A stretch of 64,000 nt of DNA from Parietaria judaica (Eukaryota > Streptophyta > Magnoliopsida > Rosales > Urticaceae). The notes beneath the pieces are model-generated. The model did not search any database, was not told the DNA's origin, and saw only the letters and a list, made by a program, of their open reading frames with translations. Below, one piece after another: positions 37,163-50,823 of the stretch. Where the stretch lies: positions 4,024,001-4,088,000 of the forward strand of contig OX940864.1 in assembly GCA_954871525.1 (NCBI GenBank), in the 5' to 3' direction. The first letter of the stretch is position 1. The number at the start of each line of letters is the position of its first letter. The position numbers and the translations under genes are program-made.

Positions 37163-38414
37163 CATGCAAAAATATGCAAGGATTAAATTGTTGACGAGAA
37201 ATGCCATAGGAAATGCTATAGCATTTCCTATAGCATTTCTTTATTTTACATTTTTTACAACCTTCAATTTCGAACCAATTGAAAAAAAAAAAAATTTTAC
37301 AGCTTATACATTGGAATTTGAATATAACAAGAGTTCTCTTGCAAAAAAAAGCAAGGATTAAATTGTTGAGAAGAAATGCCATAGGAAATGCTATAGCATT
37401 TCCTATAGCATTTCTTTATTTTATATATTTTACAACCTTAAATTTCGAACCAATTGAAAAAATAATGATTTTAGGGCTTATACATTGGAATTTGAATATA
37501 ACAAGAGTTCTCATGCAAAAATATGCAAGGATTAAATTGTTGACGAGAAATGCCATAGGAAATGCTATAGCATTTCCTATCGCATTTCTTTATTTTACAT
37601 TTTTTACAACCTTAAATTTCGAACCAATTGAAAAAATAATGATTTTAGGGCTTATTCATTGGAATTTTAATATTACAAGAGTTCTCATGCAAAAATATGC
37701 AAGGATTAAATTGTTGACGAGAAATGCCATAGGAAATGCTATAGCATTTCCTATAGCATTTCTTTATTTGACATTGTTTACGACCTAAAATTCGAACCAA
37801 TTGAAAAAATAATGATTTTAGGGCTTATACATTGGAATTTGAATATAACAAGAGTTCTCATGCAAAAATATGCAAGGATTAAATTGTTGACGAGAAATGC
37901 CATAGGAAATGCTATAGCATTTCCTATCGCATTTCTTTATTTTACATTTTTTACAACCTTCAATTTCGAACCAATTGAAAAAAAAAAAGATTTTAGGGCT
38001 TATACATTGGAATTTGAATATAACAAGAGTTCTCTTGCAAAAATATGCAAGGATTAAATTGTTGAGAAGAAATGCCATAGGAAATGCTATAGCATTTCCT
38101 ATAGCATTTCTTTATTTTACATTTTTTACAACCTTAAATTTCGAACCAATTGAAAAAATAATGATTTTAGGGCTTATACATTGGAATTTGAATATTACAA
38201 GCGTTGTCATGCAAAAATATGCAAGGATTAAATTTTTGATGAGAAATGCCATAGGAAATGCTATAGCATTTCCTATAGCATTTCTTTATTTTACATTTTT
38301 TACAACATTGAATTTTGAACCAATTGAAAAATAATGATTTTAGGGCTTATACATTGGAATCTTGATATTACAAGCATTCTCATGCAAAACTATGCAAGGA
38401 TTAAATTGTTGACG

Positions 38415-38458
38415 AGAAATGCCATAGGAAATGCTATAGCATTTCCTATGGCATTTCT
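38415..38458. repeat. Perfect 44-bp palindrome
   Basis: A monomer with the CCTATGGCATTTCT right arm; the full 44 bp equals its reverse complement. It lies in the GGAATCTTGATATTAC-type monomer, as do the copies at 39616 and 42757. Confidence 0.95.
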
Positions 38459-39615
38459 TTATTTTACATTGTTTACGACCTAAAATTCGAACCAATTGAA
38501 AAAATAAAGATTTTAGGGCTTATACATTGGAATTTGAATATAATAAGAGTTCTCATGCAAAAATATGCAAGGATTAAATTGTTGACGAGAAATGCCATAG
38601 GAAATGCTATAGCATTTCCTATAGCATTACTTTATTTTACATTGTTTACGACCTAAAATTTGAACCACTTGAAAAAATAAGGATTTTAGGGCTTATACAT
38701 TTGAATTTAAATATATAAAGAGTTCTCATGCAAAAATATGCAAGGATTAAATTGTTGACGAGAAATGCCATAGGAAATGCTATAGCATTTCTTTATTTTA
38801 CATTGTTTACGACCTAAAATTCAAACAAATTGAAAAAATAATGATTTTAGGGCTTATACATTGGAATTTTAATATTACAAGAGTTCTCATGCAAAAATAT
38901 GCAAGGATTAAATTGTTGAGGAGAAATGCCATAGCAAATGCTATAGCATTTCCTATAGCATTTCTTTATTTTACATTTTTTACAACCTTAAATTTTGAAC
39001 CAATTGAAAAAATAATGATTTTAGGGCTTATACATTGGAATTTGAATATTACAAGCGTTCTCATGCAAAAATATGCAAGGATTAAATTGTTGACGACAAA
39101 TGCCATAGGAAATGCTATAGCATTTCCTATGGCATTTCTTTATTTTACATTGTTTACGACCTAAAATTCGAACCAATTGAAAAAATAAAGATTTTAGGGA
39201 TTATACATTGGAATTTGAATATAACAAGAGTTCTCATGCAAAAATATGCAAGGATTAAATTGTTGACGAGAAATGCCATAGGAAATGCTATAGCATTTCC
39301 TATAGCATTTCTTTATTTGACATTGTTTACAACCTAAAATTCGAACCAATTGAAAAAACAATGATTTTAGGGCTTATACATTGGAATTTGAATATAACAA
39401 GAGTTCTCATGCAAAAATATGCAAGGATTAAATTGTTGACGAAAAATGCCATAGGAAATGCTATAGCATTTCCTATAGCATTTCTTTATTTTACTTTTTT
39501 TACAACATTGAATTTTGAACCAATTGAAAAAATAATGATTTTAGGGCTTATACATTGGAATCTTGATATTACAAGCATTCTCATGCAAAACTATGCAAGG
39601 ATTAAATTGTTGACG

Positions 39616-39659
39616 AGAAATGCCATAGGAAATGCTATAGCATTTCCTATGGCATTTCT
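39616..39659. repeat. Perfect 44-bp palindrome
   Basis: Same sequence and same monomer type as at 38415, 1201 bp further on, matching the HOR period of this block. Confidence 0.95.
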
Positions 39660-42600
39660 TTATTTTACATTGTTTACGACCTAAAATTCGAACCAATTGA
39701 AAAAATAAAGATTTTAGGGCTTATACATTGGAATTTGAATATAATAAGAGTTCTCATGCAAAAATATGCAAGGATTAAATTGTTGACGAGAAATGCCATA
39801 GGAAATGCTATAGCATTTCCTATAGCATTACTTTATTTTACATTGTTTACGACCTAAAATTTGAACCACTTGAAAAAATAAGGATTTTAGGGCTTATACA
39901 TTTGAATTTAAATATATAAAGAGTTCTCATGCAAAAATATGCAAGGATTAAATTGTTGACGAGAAATGCCATAGGAAATGCTATAGCATTTCTTTATTTT
40001 ACATTGTTTACGACCTAAAATTCAAACAAATTGAAAAAATAATGATTTTAGGGCTTATACATTGGAATTTTAATATTACAAGAGTTCTCATGCAAAAATA
40101 TGCAAGGATTAAATTGTTGAGGAGAAATGCCATAGCAAATGCTATAGCATTTCCTATAGCATTTCTTTATTTTACATTTTTTACAACCTTAAATTTTGAA
40201 CCAATTGAAAAAATAATGATTTTAGGGCTTATAAATTGGAATTTGAATATTACAAGCGTTCTCATGCAAAAATATGCAAGGATTAAATTGTTGACGACAA
40301 ATGCCATAGGAAATCCTATAGCATTTCTTTATTTTACATTTTTACAACCTTACATTTCGAACCAATTGAAAAAATAATGATTTAAGGGCTTATACATTGG
40401 AATTTGAATATTACAAGCGTTGTCATGCAAAAATATGCAAGGATTAAATTTTTGATGAGAAAAGCCATAGGAAATGCTATAGCATTTCCTATAGCATTTC
40501 TTTATTTTACATTTTTTACAACCTTAAATTTCGAACCAATTGAAAAAATAACGATTTTAGGGCTTATTCATTGGAATTTTAATATTACAAGAGTTCTCAT
40601 GCAAAAATATGCAAGGATTAAATTGTTGACGAGAAATGCCATAGGAAATGCTATAGCATTTCCCATAGCATTTCTTTATTTGACATTGTTTACAACCTAA
40701 AATTCAAACCAATTGAAAAAATAATGATTTTAGGACTTATACATTGGAATTTGAATATAACAAGAGTTCTCATGCAAAAATATGCAACGATTAAATTGTT
40801 GACGAGAAATGCCATAGGAGATGCTATAGCATTTCCTATAGCATTTCTTTATTTTACATTTTTTACAACATTAAATTTTGAACCAATTGAAAATATAATG
40901 ATTTTAGGGCTTCTACATTGGAATCTTGATATTACAAGCATTCTCATGCAAAACTATGCAAGGATTAAATTGTTGACGAGAAATGCCATAGGAAATGCTG
41001 GCATTTCTTTATTTTACATTGTTTACGACCTAAAATTCGAACCAATTGAAAAAATAAAGATTTTTGGGCTTATACATTGGAATTTGAATATAACAAGAGT
41101 TCTCATGCAAAAATATGCAAGGATTAAATTGTTGACGAGAAATGCCATAGGAAATGCTATAGCATTTCCTATAGCATTTCTTTATTTTACATTGTTTACG
41201 ACCTAAAATTTTAACCAATTGAAAAAATAATGATTTTAGGGCTTATACATTGGAATTTAAATATAACAAGAGTTCTCATGCAAAAATATGCAAGGATTAA
41301 ATTGTTGACGAGAAATGCCATAGGAAATGCTATAGCATTTCCTATAGCATTTCTTTATTTTACATTGTTTACGACCTAAAATTCGAACCAATTGAAAAAA
41401 TAATGATTTTAGGGCTTATACATTGGAATTTAAAAATAACAAGAGTTCTCTTGGAAAATATGCAAGGATTAAATTGTTGACGAGAAATGCCATAGGAAAT
41501 GCTATAGCATTTCCTATTGCATTTCTTTATTTTACATTTTTTACAACCTTAAATTTTGAACCAATTGAAAAAATAAAGATTTTAGGGCTTATACATAGGA
41601 ATTTAAATATTACAAGCGTTCTCATGCAAAAATATGCATGGATTAAATTGTTGACGAGAAATGCCATAGGTAATGCTATAGCATTTCCTATGGCATTTCT
41701 TTATTTTACATTGTTTACGACCTAAAATTCGAACCAATTGAAAAAATAAAGATTTTAGGGATTATACATTGGAATTTTAATATAATAAGAGTTCTCATGC
41801 AAAAATATGCAAGGATTAAATTGTTGACGAGAAATGCCATAGGAAATGCTATAGCATTTCCTATAGCATTACTTTATTTTACATTGTTTACGACCTAAAA
41901 TTTGAACCACTTGAAAAAATAAGGATTTTAGGGCTTATACATTTGAATTTAAATATATAAAGAGTTCTCATGCAAAAATATGCAAGGATTAAATTGTTGA
42001 CGAGAAATGCCATAGGAAATGCTATAGCATTTCTTTATTTTACATTGTTTACGACCTAAAATTCAAACAAATTGAAAAAATAATGATTTTAGGGCTTATA
42101 CATTGGAATTTTAATATTACAAGAGTTCTCATGCAAAAATATGCAAGGATTAAATTGTTGAGGAGAAATGCCATAGCAAATGCTATAGCATTTCCTATAG
42201 CATTTCTTTATTTTACATTTTTTACAACCTTAAATTTTGAACCAATTGAAAAAATAATGATTTTAGGGCTTATAAATTGGAATTTGAATATTACAAGCGT
42301 TCTCATGCAAAAATATGCAAGGATTAAATTGTTGACGACAAATGCCATAGGAAATCCTATAGCATTTCTTTATTTTACATTTTTACAACCTTACATTTCG
42401 AACCAATTGAAAAAATAATGATTTAAGGGCTTATACATTGGAATTTGAATATTACAAGCGTTGTCATGCAAAAATATGCAAGGATTAAATTTTTGATGAG
42501 AAATGCCATAGGAAATGCTATAGCATTTCCTATAGCATTTCTTTATTTGACATTGTTTACAACCTAAAATTCGAACCAATTGAAAAAATAATGATTTTAG

Positions 42601-42756
42601 GGCTTATACATTGGAATTTGAATATAACAAGAGTTCTCATGCAAAAATATGAATTTTGAACCAATTGAAAAAATAATGATTTTAGGGCTTATACATTGGC
42701 ATCTTGATATTACAAGCATTCTCATGCAAAACTATGCAAGGATTAAATTGTTGACG

Positions 42757-42800
42757 AGAAATGCCATAGGAAATGCTATAGCATTTCCTATGGCATTTCT
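42757..42800. repeat. Perfect 44-bp palindrome
   Basis: Same sequence and monomer type as at 38415 and 39616, here just after the truncated monomer junction near 42650. Confidence 0.95.
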
Positions 42801-43730
42801 TTATTTTACATTGTTTACGACCTAAAATTCGAACCAATTGAAAAAATAAAGATTTTAGGGCTTATACATTGGAATTTGAATATAATAAGAGTTCTCATGG
42901 AAAAATATGCAAGGATTAAATTGTTGACGAGAAATGCCATAGGAAATGCTATAGCATTTCCTATAGCATTACTTTATTTTACATTGTTTACGACCTAAAA
43001 TTTGAACCACTTGAAAAAATAAGGATTTTAGGGCTTATACATTTGAATTTAAATATATAAAGAGTTCTCATGCAAAAATATGCAAGGATTAAATTGTTGA
43101 CGAGAAATGCCATAGGAAATGCTATAGCATTTCTTTATTTTACATTGTTTACGACCTAAAATTCAAACAAATTGAAAAAATAATGATTTTAGGGCTTATA
43201 CATTGGAATTTTAATATTACAAGAGTTCTCATGCAAAAATATGCAAGGATTAAATTGTTGAGGAGAAATGCCATAGCAAATGCTATAGCATTTCCTATAG
43301 CATTTCTTTATTTTACATTTTTTACAACCTTAAATTTTGAACCAATTGAAAAAATAATGATTTTAGGGCTTATACATTGGAATTTGAATATTACAAGCGT
43401 TCTCATGCAAAAATATGCAAGGATTAAATTGTTGACGACAAATGCCATAGGAAATCCTATAGCATTTGCTATAGCATTTCTTTATTTTACATTTTTTACA
43501 ACCTTAAATTTTGAACCAATTGAAAAAATAATGATTTTAGGGCTTAGACATTGGAATTTGAATATTACAAGCGTTCTCATGCAAAAATATGCAAGGATTA
43601 AATTGTTGACGACAAATGCCATAGGAAATCCTATAGCATTTCCTATAGCATTTCTTTATTTTACATTTTTACAACCTTAAATTTTTAACCAATTGAAAAA
43701 ATAATGATTTAAGGGCTTATACATTGGAAT

Positions 43731-46700
43731 TTGAATATTACAAGCGTTCTCATGCAAAAATATGCAAGGATTAAATTGTTGACGAGAAATGCCATATGAA
43801 ATGCTATAGCATTTCCTATAGCATTTCTTTACTTTACATTTTTTACAACCTTAAATTTCGAACCAATTGAAAAAATAATGATTTCAGGGCTTATACATTG
43901 GAATTTTAATATTACAAGAGTTCTCATGCAAAAATATGCAAGGATTAAATTGTTGACGAGAAATGCCATAGGAAATGCTATAGCATTTCCTATAGCATTT
44001 GTTTATTTTACATTGTTTACGACCTAAAATTCGAACCAATTGAAAAAATAATGATTTTAGGGCTTATACATTGGAATTTGAATATAATAAGAGTTCTCAT
44101 GCAAAAATATGCAAGGATTAAATTGTTGGCGAGAAATGCCATAGGAAATGCTATAGCATTTCCTATAACATTTCGTTATTTTACATTTTTTACAACCTTA
44201 AATTTTGAACCAATTGAAAAAATAATGATTATAGGGCTTATACATTGGAATTTGAATATTACAAGCGTTCTCATGCAAAAATATGCAAGGATTAAATTGT
44301 TGACGAGAAATGCCATAGGAAATGCTATAGCATTTCCTATAGCATTTCTTTATTTTACATTTTTTACAACCTTAAATTTTGAACCAATTGAAAAAATAAA
44401 GATTTTAGGGCTTATACATTGGAATTTTAATATTACAAGCGTTCTTATGCAAAAATATGAAAGGATTAAATTGTTGACGAGAAATGCCATAGGAAATGCT
44501 ATAGCATTTCCTATAGTATTTCTTTATTTTACATTGTTTACGACCTAAAATTCGAACCTATTGAAAAAATAATTATTTTAGGGCTTATACATTGGAATTT
44601 GAATATAACAAGAGTTTTCATGCAAAATTATGCAAGGATTAAATTGTTGACGAGAAATGCCATAGGAAATGCTATAGCATTTCTTATAGCATTTCTTTAT
44701 TTGACATTTTTTACAACCTTAAATTTTGAACCAATTGAAAAAATAATGATTTTAGGGCTTATACATTGGAATTTGAATATAACAAGAGTTCTCATGCAAA
44801 AATATGCAAGGATTAAATTGTTGACGAGAAATGCCATAAGAAATGCTTTAGCATTTCCTATAGCATTTCTTTATTTTACATTGTTTACGACCTAAAATTC
44901 GAACCAATTTAAAAAATAAGGATTTTAGGGCTTATACATTGGAATTTGAATATAACAAGAGTTCTCATGCAAAAATATGCAAGGATTAAATTGTTGACGA
45001 GAAATGCCATAGGAAATGCTATAGCATTTCCTATAGCATTTCTTTATTTTACATTGTTTACGACCTAAAATTCGAACCAATTGAAAAAATAATGATTTTA
45101 GGGCTTATACATTGGAATTTTAATATTACAAGAGTTCTCATGCAAAAATATGCAAGGATTAAATTGTTCACGAGAAATGCCATAGGAAATGCTATAGCAT
45201 TTCGCATTTCTTTATTTGACATTGTCTATGACCTAAAATTCGAACCAATTGAAAAAATAATGATTTTAGGGCTTATACATTGGAATTTGAATATAACAAG
45301 AGTTCTCATGCAAAAATATGCAAGGATTAAATTGTTGACGAGAAATGCCATAGGAAATGCTATAACATTTCGTATAGCATTTCTTTATTTTACATTTTTT
45401 ACAACCTTAAATTTCGAACCACTTGAAAAAATAATGATTTTAGGGCTTATACATTGGAATTTGAATATTACAAGCGTTCTCATGCAAAAATATGCAAGGA
45501 TTAAATTGTTGACGACAAATGCCATAGGAAATCCTATAGCATTTCCTATTGCATTTCTTTATTTTACATTTTTACAACCTTAAATTTTGAACCAATTGAA
45601 AAAATAATGATTTAAGGGCTTATACATTGGAATTTGAATATTACAAGCGTTCTCATGCAAAAATATGCAAGGATTAAATTGTTGACGAGAAATGCCATAT
45701 GAAATGCTATAGCATTTCCTATAGCATTTCTTTACTTTACATTTTTTACAAACTTAAATTTCGAACCAATTGAAAAAATAATGATTTTAGGGCTTCTACA
45801 TTGGAATTTTAATATTACAAGAGTTCTCATGCAAAAATATGCAAGGATTAAATTGTTGACGAGAAATGCCATAGGAAATGCTATAGCATTTCCTATAGCA
45901 TTTCTTTATTTTACATTGTTTACGACCTAAAATTCGAACCAATTGAAAAAATAATGATTTTAGGGCTTATACATTGGAATTTTAATATAATAAGAGTTCT
46001 CATGCAAAAATATGCAAGGATTAAATTGTTGACGAGAAATGCCATAGGAAATGCTATAGCATTTCCTATAGCATTTCTTTATTTTACATTTTTTACAACA
46101 TTAAATGTTGAACCAATTGAAAAAATAAAGATTTTAGGGCTTATACATTAGAATTTTAATATTACAAGCGTTCTTATGCAAAAATATGAAAGGATTAAAT
46201 TGTTGACGAGAAATGCCATAGGAAATGCTATAGCATTTCCTATAGTATTTCTTTATTTTACATTGTTTACGACCTAAAATTCGAACCAAGTGAAAAAATA
46301 ATTATTTTAGGGCTTATACATTGGAATTTGAATATAACAAGAGTTCTCATGCAAAAATATGCAAGGATTAAATTGTTGACGAGAAATGCCATAGGAAATG
46401 CTATAGCATTTCTTATAGCATTTCTTTATTTGACATTTTTTACAACCTTAAATTTTGAACCAATTGAAAAAATAATGATTTTAGGGCTTATACATTGGAA
46501 TTTGAATATAACAAGAGTTCTCATGCAAAAATATGCAAGGATTAAATTGTTGACGAGAAATGCCATAAGAAATGCTATAGCATTTCCTATAGCATTTCTT
46601 TATTTTACATTGTTTACGACCTAAAATTCGAACCAATTTAAAAAATAAGGATTTTAGGGCTTATACATTGGAATTTGAATATAACAACAGTTCTCATGCA

Positions 46701-49233
46701 AAAATATGCAAGGATTAAATTGTTGACGAGAAATGCCATTGGAAACGCTATAGCATTTCCTATAGCATTTCTTTATTTGACATTTTTTACAACCTTAAAT
46801 TTCGAACAAATTGAAAAAATAATGATTTTAGGGCTTATACATTGGAATTTTAATATTACAAGAGTTCTCATGCAAAAATATGCAAGGATTAAATTGTTGA
46901 CGAGAAATGCCATTGGAAATGCTATAGCGTTTCGCATTTCTTTATTTGACATTGTCTATGACCTAAAATTCGAACCAATTGAAAAAATAATGATTTTAGG
47001 GCTTATACATTGGAATTTTAATATTACAAGCTTTCTCATGCAAATCTATGCAAGGATTAAATTGTTGACGAGAAATGCCATAGGAAATGCTATAGCGTTT
47101 CCTATAGTATTTCTTTATTTTACATTGTTTACGACCTCAAATTCGAACCAATTGAAAAAATATTGATTTTAGGGCTTATACATTGGAATTTGAATATAAT
47201 AAGAGTTCTCATACAAAAATATGCAAGGATTAAATTGTTGACGAGAAATGCCATAGAAAATGCTATAGCATTTCTTATAGCATTTCTTTATTTGACATTT
47301 TTTACAACCTAAAATTTCGAACCAATTGAAAAAATAATGATTTTAGGGCTTATACATTGGAATTTGAATATAACAAGAGTTCTCATGCAAAAATATACAA
47401 TGATTAAATTGTTGACGAGAAATGCCATAGGAAATGCTATAGCATTTCCTATAGCATTTCTTTATTTTACATTTTTTACAACCTTAAATTTCGAACCAAT
47501 TGAAAAAATAATGATTTTAGGGCTTATACATTGGAATTTGAATATAACGAGAGTTCTCATGCAAAAATATGCAAGGATTAAATTGTTGACGAGAAATGCC
47601 ATAGGAAATACTATAGCATTTCTTATAGCATTTCTTTATTTGACATTTTTTACAACCTTAAATTTCAAACCAATTGAAAAAATAATGATTTTAGGGCTTA
47701 TACATTAGAATTTGAATATAACAAGAGTTCTCATGCAAAAATATGCAAGGATTAAATTGTTGACGAGAAATTCCATAGGAAATGCTATAGCATTTCCTAT
47801 AGCATTTCTTTATTTTACATTTTTACAACTTAAATTTCGAACCAATTGAAAAAATAATGATTTTAGGGCTTATAAATTGGAATTTGAATATAACAAGAGT
47901 TCTCATGAAAAATTATGCAAGGATTAAATTGTTGGCGAGAACTGCCATAGGAAATGCTATAGAATTTCCTATCGCATATCTTTATTTTACAATTTTTACA
48001 ATCTTAAATTTGAACCAATTGTAAAAATAATGATTTTAGGGCTTATACATTGCAATTTGAATATTACAAGCGTTCTTATGCAAAAATATGCAAGAATTAA
48101 ATTGTTGACGAGAAATGCCATAGGAAATGCTATAGCATTTCCTATAGCATTTCTTTATTTTACATTTTTTACAACCTTAAATTTCGAACCAATTGAAAAA
48201 ATAATGATTTTAGGGCTTATACATTGGAATTTGAATAAAACGAGAGTTCTCATGCAAAAATATGCAAGGATTAAATTGTTGACGAGAAATTTCATAGGAA
48301 ATGCTATAGCATTTCTTATAGCATTTCTTTATTTGACATTTTTTACAACCTTAAATTTCGAACCAATTGAAAAAATAATGATTTTAGGGCTTATACATTG
48401 GAATTTGAATAGAACAAGAGTTCTTATGCAAAAATATGCAAGGATTAAATTGTTGACGAGAAATACCAAGCATTTCCTATCGCATTTCTTTATTTTACAT
48501 TTTTTACATCCTTAAATTTCGAACCAATTGAAGAAATAATGATTTTAGGGCTTATACATTGGAATTTGAATATAACAAGAGTTCTCATGCAAAAATATGC
48601 AAGGATTACATGGTTGACGAGAAATGCCATAGGAAATGCTATAGCATTTCCTATAGCATTTCTTTATTTTACATTTTTTACAACCTTAAATTTCGAACCA
48701 ATTGAAAAAATAAAGATTTTAGGGCTTATACATTGGAATTTTAATATTACAAGCGTTCTTATGCAAAAATATGCAAGGATTAAATTGTTGACGAGAAATT
48801 CCATAGGAAATGCTATAACATTTCCTATAGCATTTCTTTATTTTACATTTTTTACAACCTTAAATTTCGAACCAATTGAAAAATAATGATTTTAGGGCTT
48901 ATACATTGGAATTTTAATATTACAAGCGTTCTCATGCAAAAATATGCAAAGATTAAATTGGTGACGAGAAATGCCATAGGAAATGCTATAGCATTTCCTA
49001 TAGCATTTCTTTATTTTACATTTTTTACAACCTTAAATTTCGAACCAATTGAAAAAAATAATGATTTTAGGGCTTATACATTGGAATTTGAATATAAGAA
49101 GAGTTCTCATGCAAAAATATGCAAGGATTAAATTGTTGACGAGAAATGCCATAGGAAATGCTGTAGCAATTCCTATAGCATTTCCTTATTTTACATTGTT
49201 TACGACCTAAAATTCGAACCAATTGAAAAAATA
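43731..49233. repeat. Satellite block 6: 1730-bp, 10-monomer HOR with drift
   Basis: A rare variant reading TTCGCATTTCTTTATTTG followed by ACATTGTCTATGACC occurs at 45201 and 46931, 1730 bp apart. Segments at 44599 and 46328 are 1729 bp apart, and the earlier copy has an extra monomer upstream. From about 47160 to 49230 the order is less regular, with frameshifting single-base changes and monomers such as CACAGGAA or TTTCATAGG types. No gene seen. Confidence 0.85.
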
Positions 49234-50649
49234 ATGATTTTAGGGCTTATACATCGGAATTTGAATATAACAAGAGTTCTCATGCAAAAATATGCAAGGA
49301 TTAAATTGTTGACGAGAAATGCCATAAGAAATGCCTTAGCATTTCCTATAGCATTTCTTTATTTTACATTTTTTACAACCTTAAATTTTGAACCAATTGA
49401 AAAAATAATGATTTTAAGGCTTATACATTGAAATTTGAATATAACAACAGTAATCATGCAAAAATATGCAAGGATTAAATTGTTGACGAGAAATGCCATA
49501 GGAAATGCTATAGCAATTCCTATAGCATTTCTTTATTTTACATTGTTTACGACCTAAAATTCAAACCAATTGAAAAAATAATGATTTTAGGGCTTATACA
49601 TCGGAATTTGAATATAACAAGAGTTCTCATGCAAAAATATGCAAGGATTAAATTGTTAACGAAAAATGCCATAAGAAATGCCTTAGCATTTCCTATAGCA
49701 TTTCTTTATTTTACATTTTTTACAACCTTAAATTTTGAACCAATTGAAAAAATAATGATTTTAAGGCTTATACATTGAAATTTGAATATAACAACAGTTC
49801 TCATGCAAAAATATGCAAGGATTAAATTGTTGACGAGAAATGCCATAGGAAATGCTATAGCATTTCCTATAGCATTTCTTTATTTGACATTTTTTACAAC
49901 CTTAAATTTCGAACCAATTGAAAAAATAATGATTTTAGGGATTATACATTGGAATTTGAATATAACAAGAGTTCTCATGCAAAAATATGCAAGGATTAAA
50001 TTGTTGACGAGAAATGTCATAGGAAATGCTATAGCATTTCCTATCGCATTTCTTTATTTTACATTTTTTACAACCTTAAATTTCGAACCAATTGAAAAAA
50101 TAATGATTTCAGGGCTTATACATTGGAATTTGAATATAACAAGAGTTCTCATGCAAAAATATGCAAGGATTAAATTGTTGACGAGAAATGCCATAGGAAA
50201 TGCTATAGAATTTCCTATAGAATTTCTTTATTTTACATTTTTTACAACCTTAAATTTTGAACAAATTGAAAAAATAATGATTTTAGGGCTTATACATTGG
50301 AATTTGAATATAACAAGAGTTCTCTTGCAAAAATATGCAAGGATTAAATTGTTAACGAGAAATTCCATAGGAAATGCAATAGCATTTCCTATAGCATTTC
50401 TTTATTTTACATTTTTACAACATTAAATTTCGAACCAATTGAAAAAAAAATTATTTTAGGGCTTATACATTGGAATTTGAATATAACAAGAGTTCTCATG
50501 CAAAAATATGCAAGGATTAAATGGTTGACGAGAAATGCCATAGGAAATGCTATAGCATTTCTTTATTTGACATTTTTTACAACCTTAAATTTCGAACCAA
50601 TTGAAAAATAATTATTTTAGGGCTTATACATTGAGTTTGAATATAACAA

Positions 50650-50823
50650 GAGTTCTCATGCAAAAATATGCAAGGATTAAATTGTTGACGAGAAATGCCA
50701 TAGGAAATGCTATAGCATTTCCTATAGCATTTCTTTATTTTACATTTTTTACAACCTTAAATTTCGAACCAATTGAAAAAATAATGATTTTAGGGCTTAT
50801 ACATTGGAATTTGAATATAACAA
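50650..50823. repeat. Reference 174-bp satellite monomer
   Basis: A typical monomer for orientation, from GAGTTCTCATGC to AATATAACAA. 48 of 174 bases are G or C. Landmarks in order: GCAAAAATATGCAAGG, TTGACGAG, the 42-bp dyad, TTTATTTTACATTTTTTAC, TTCGAACCAATTG, AAAAAATAATGATTTTAGGG, TATACATTGG. Since 174 is 3 x 58, one plus-strand frame stays open across monomers of this type. Confidence 0.95.
50692..50733. repeat. 42-bp dyad made of four 12-mers (reference copy)
   Basis: Left arm: GAAATGCCATAG (50692-50703) and GAAATGCTATAG (50704-50715). Right arm: CTATAGCATTTC twice (50710-50721 and 50722-50733), the first overlapping the left arm by CTATAG. The right 12-mer is the exact reverse complement of the second left one. 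The central 26 bp (50700-50725) are a perfect palindrome, and only one base pair in the 42 bp does not match. Confidence 0.95.

Larger units (their letters stand above)
37163..43730. repeat. Satellite block 5: HOR units of 1201, 2041 and 1100 bp sharing one block
   Basis: Monomers resume in register after the transposon. A shared start (ATTCAAACAAATTGAAAAAA, then a monomer with TTGAGGAGAAATGCC) occurs at 38821, 40022, 42063 and 43163, giving units of 1201, 2041 and 1100 bp. Markers are GCATTACTTTATT, ATTTAAATATATAAAGAG and GGAATCTTGATATTAC. The first monomers hold long A-runs (near 37280 and 37345). A junction near 42650 (AAAAATATGAATTTTGAACC) has lost most of a monomer. Dyads with one 12-mer missing occur near 38780, 39980, 42025 and 43125. 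No gene seen. Confidence 0.88.

Noticed and set aside
50650..50823. CENP-B box in the monomer (TTCG start in TTCGAACCAATTG)
   Set aside because: The required CGGG at the end of the box is absent. Only the TTCG matches, which is expected by chance.
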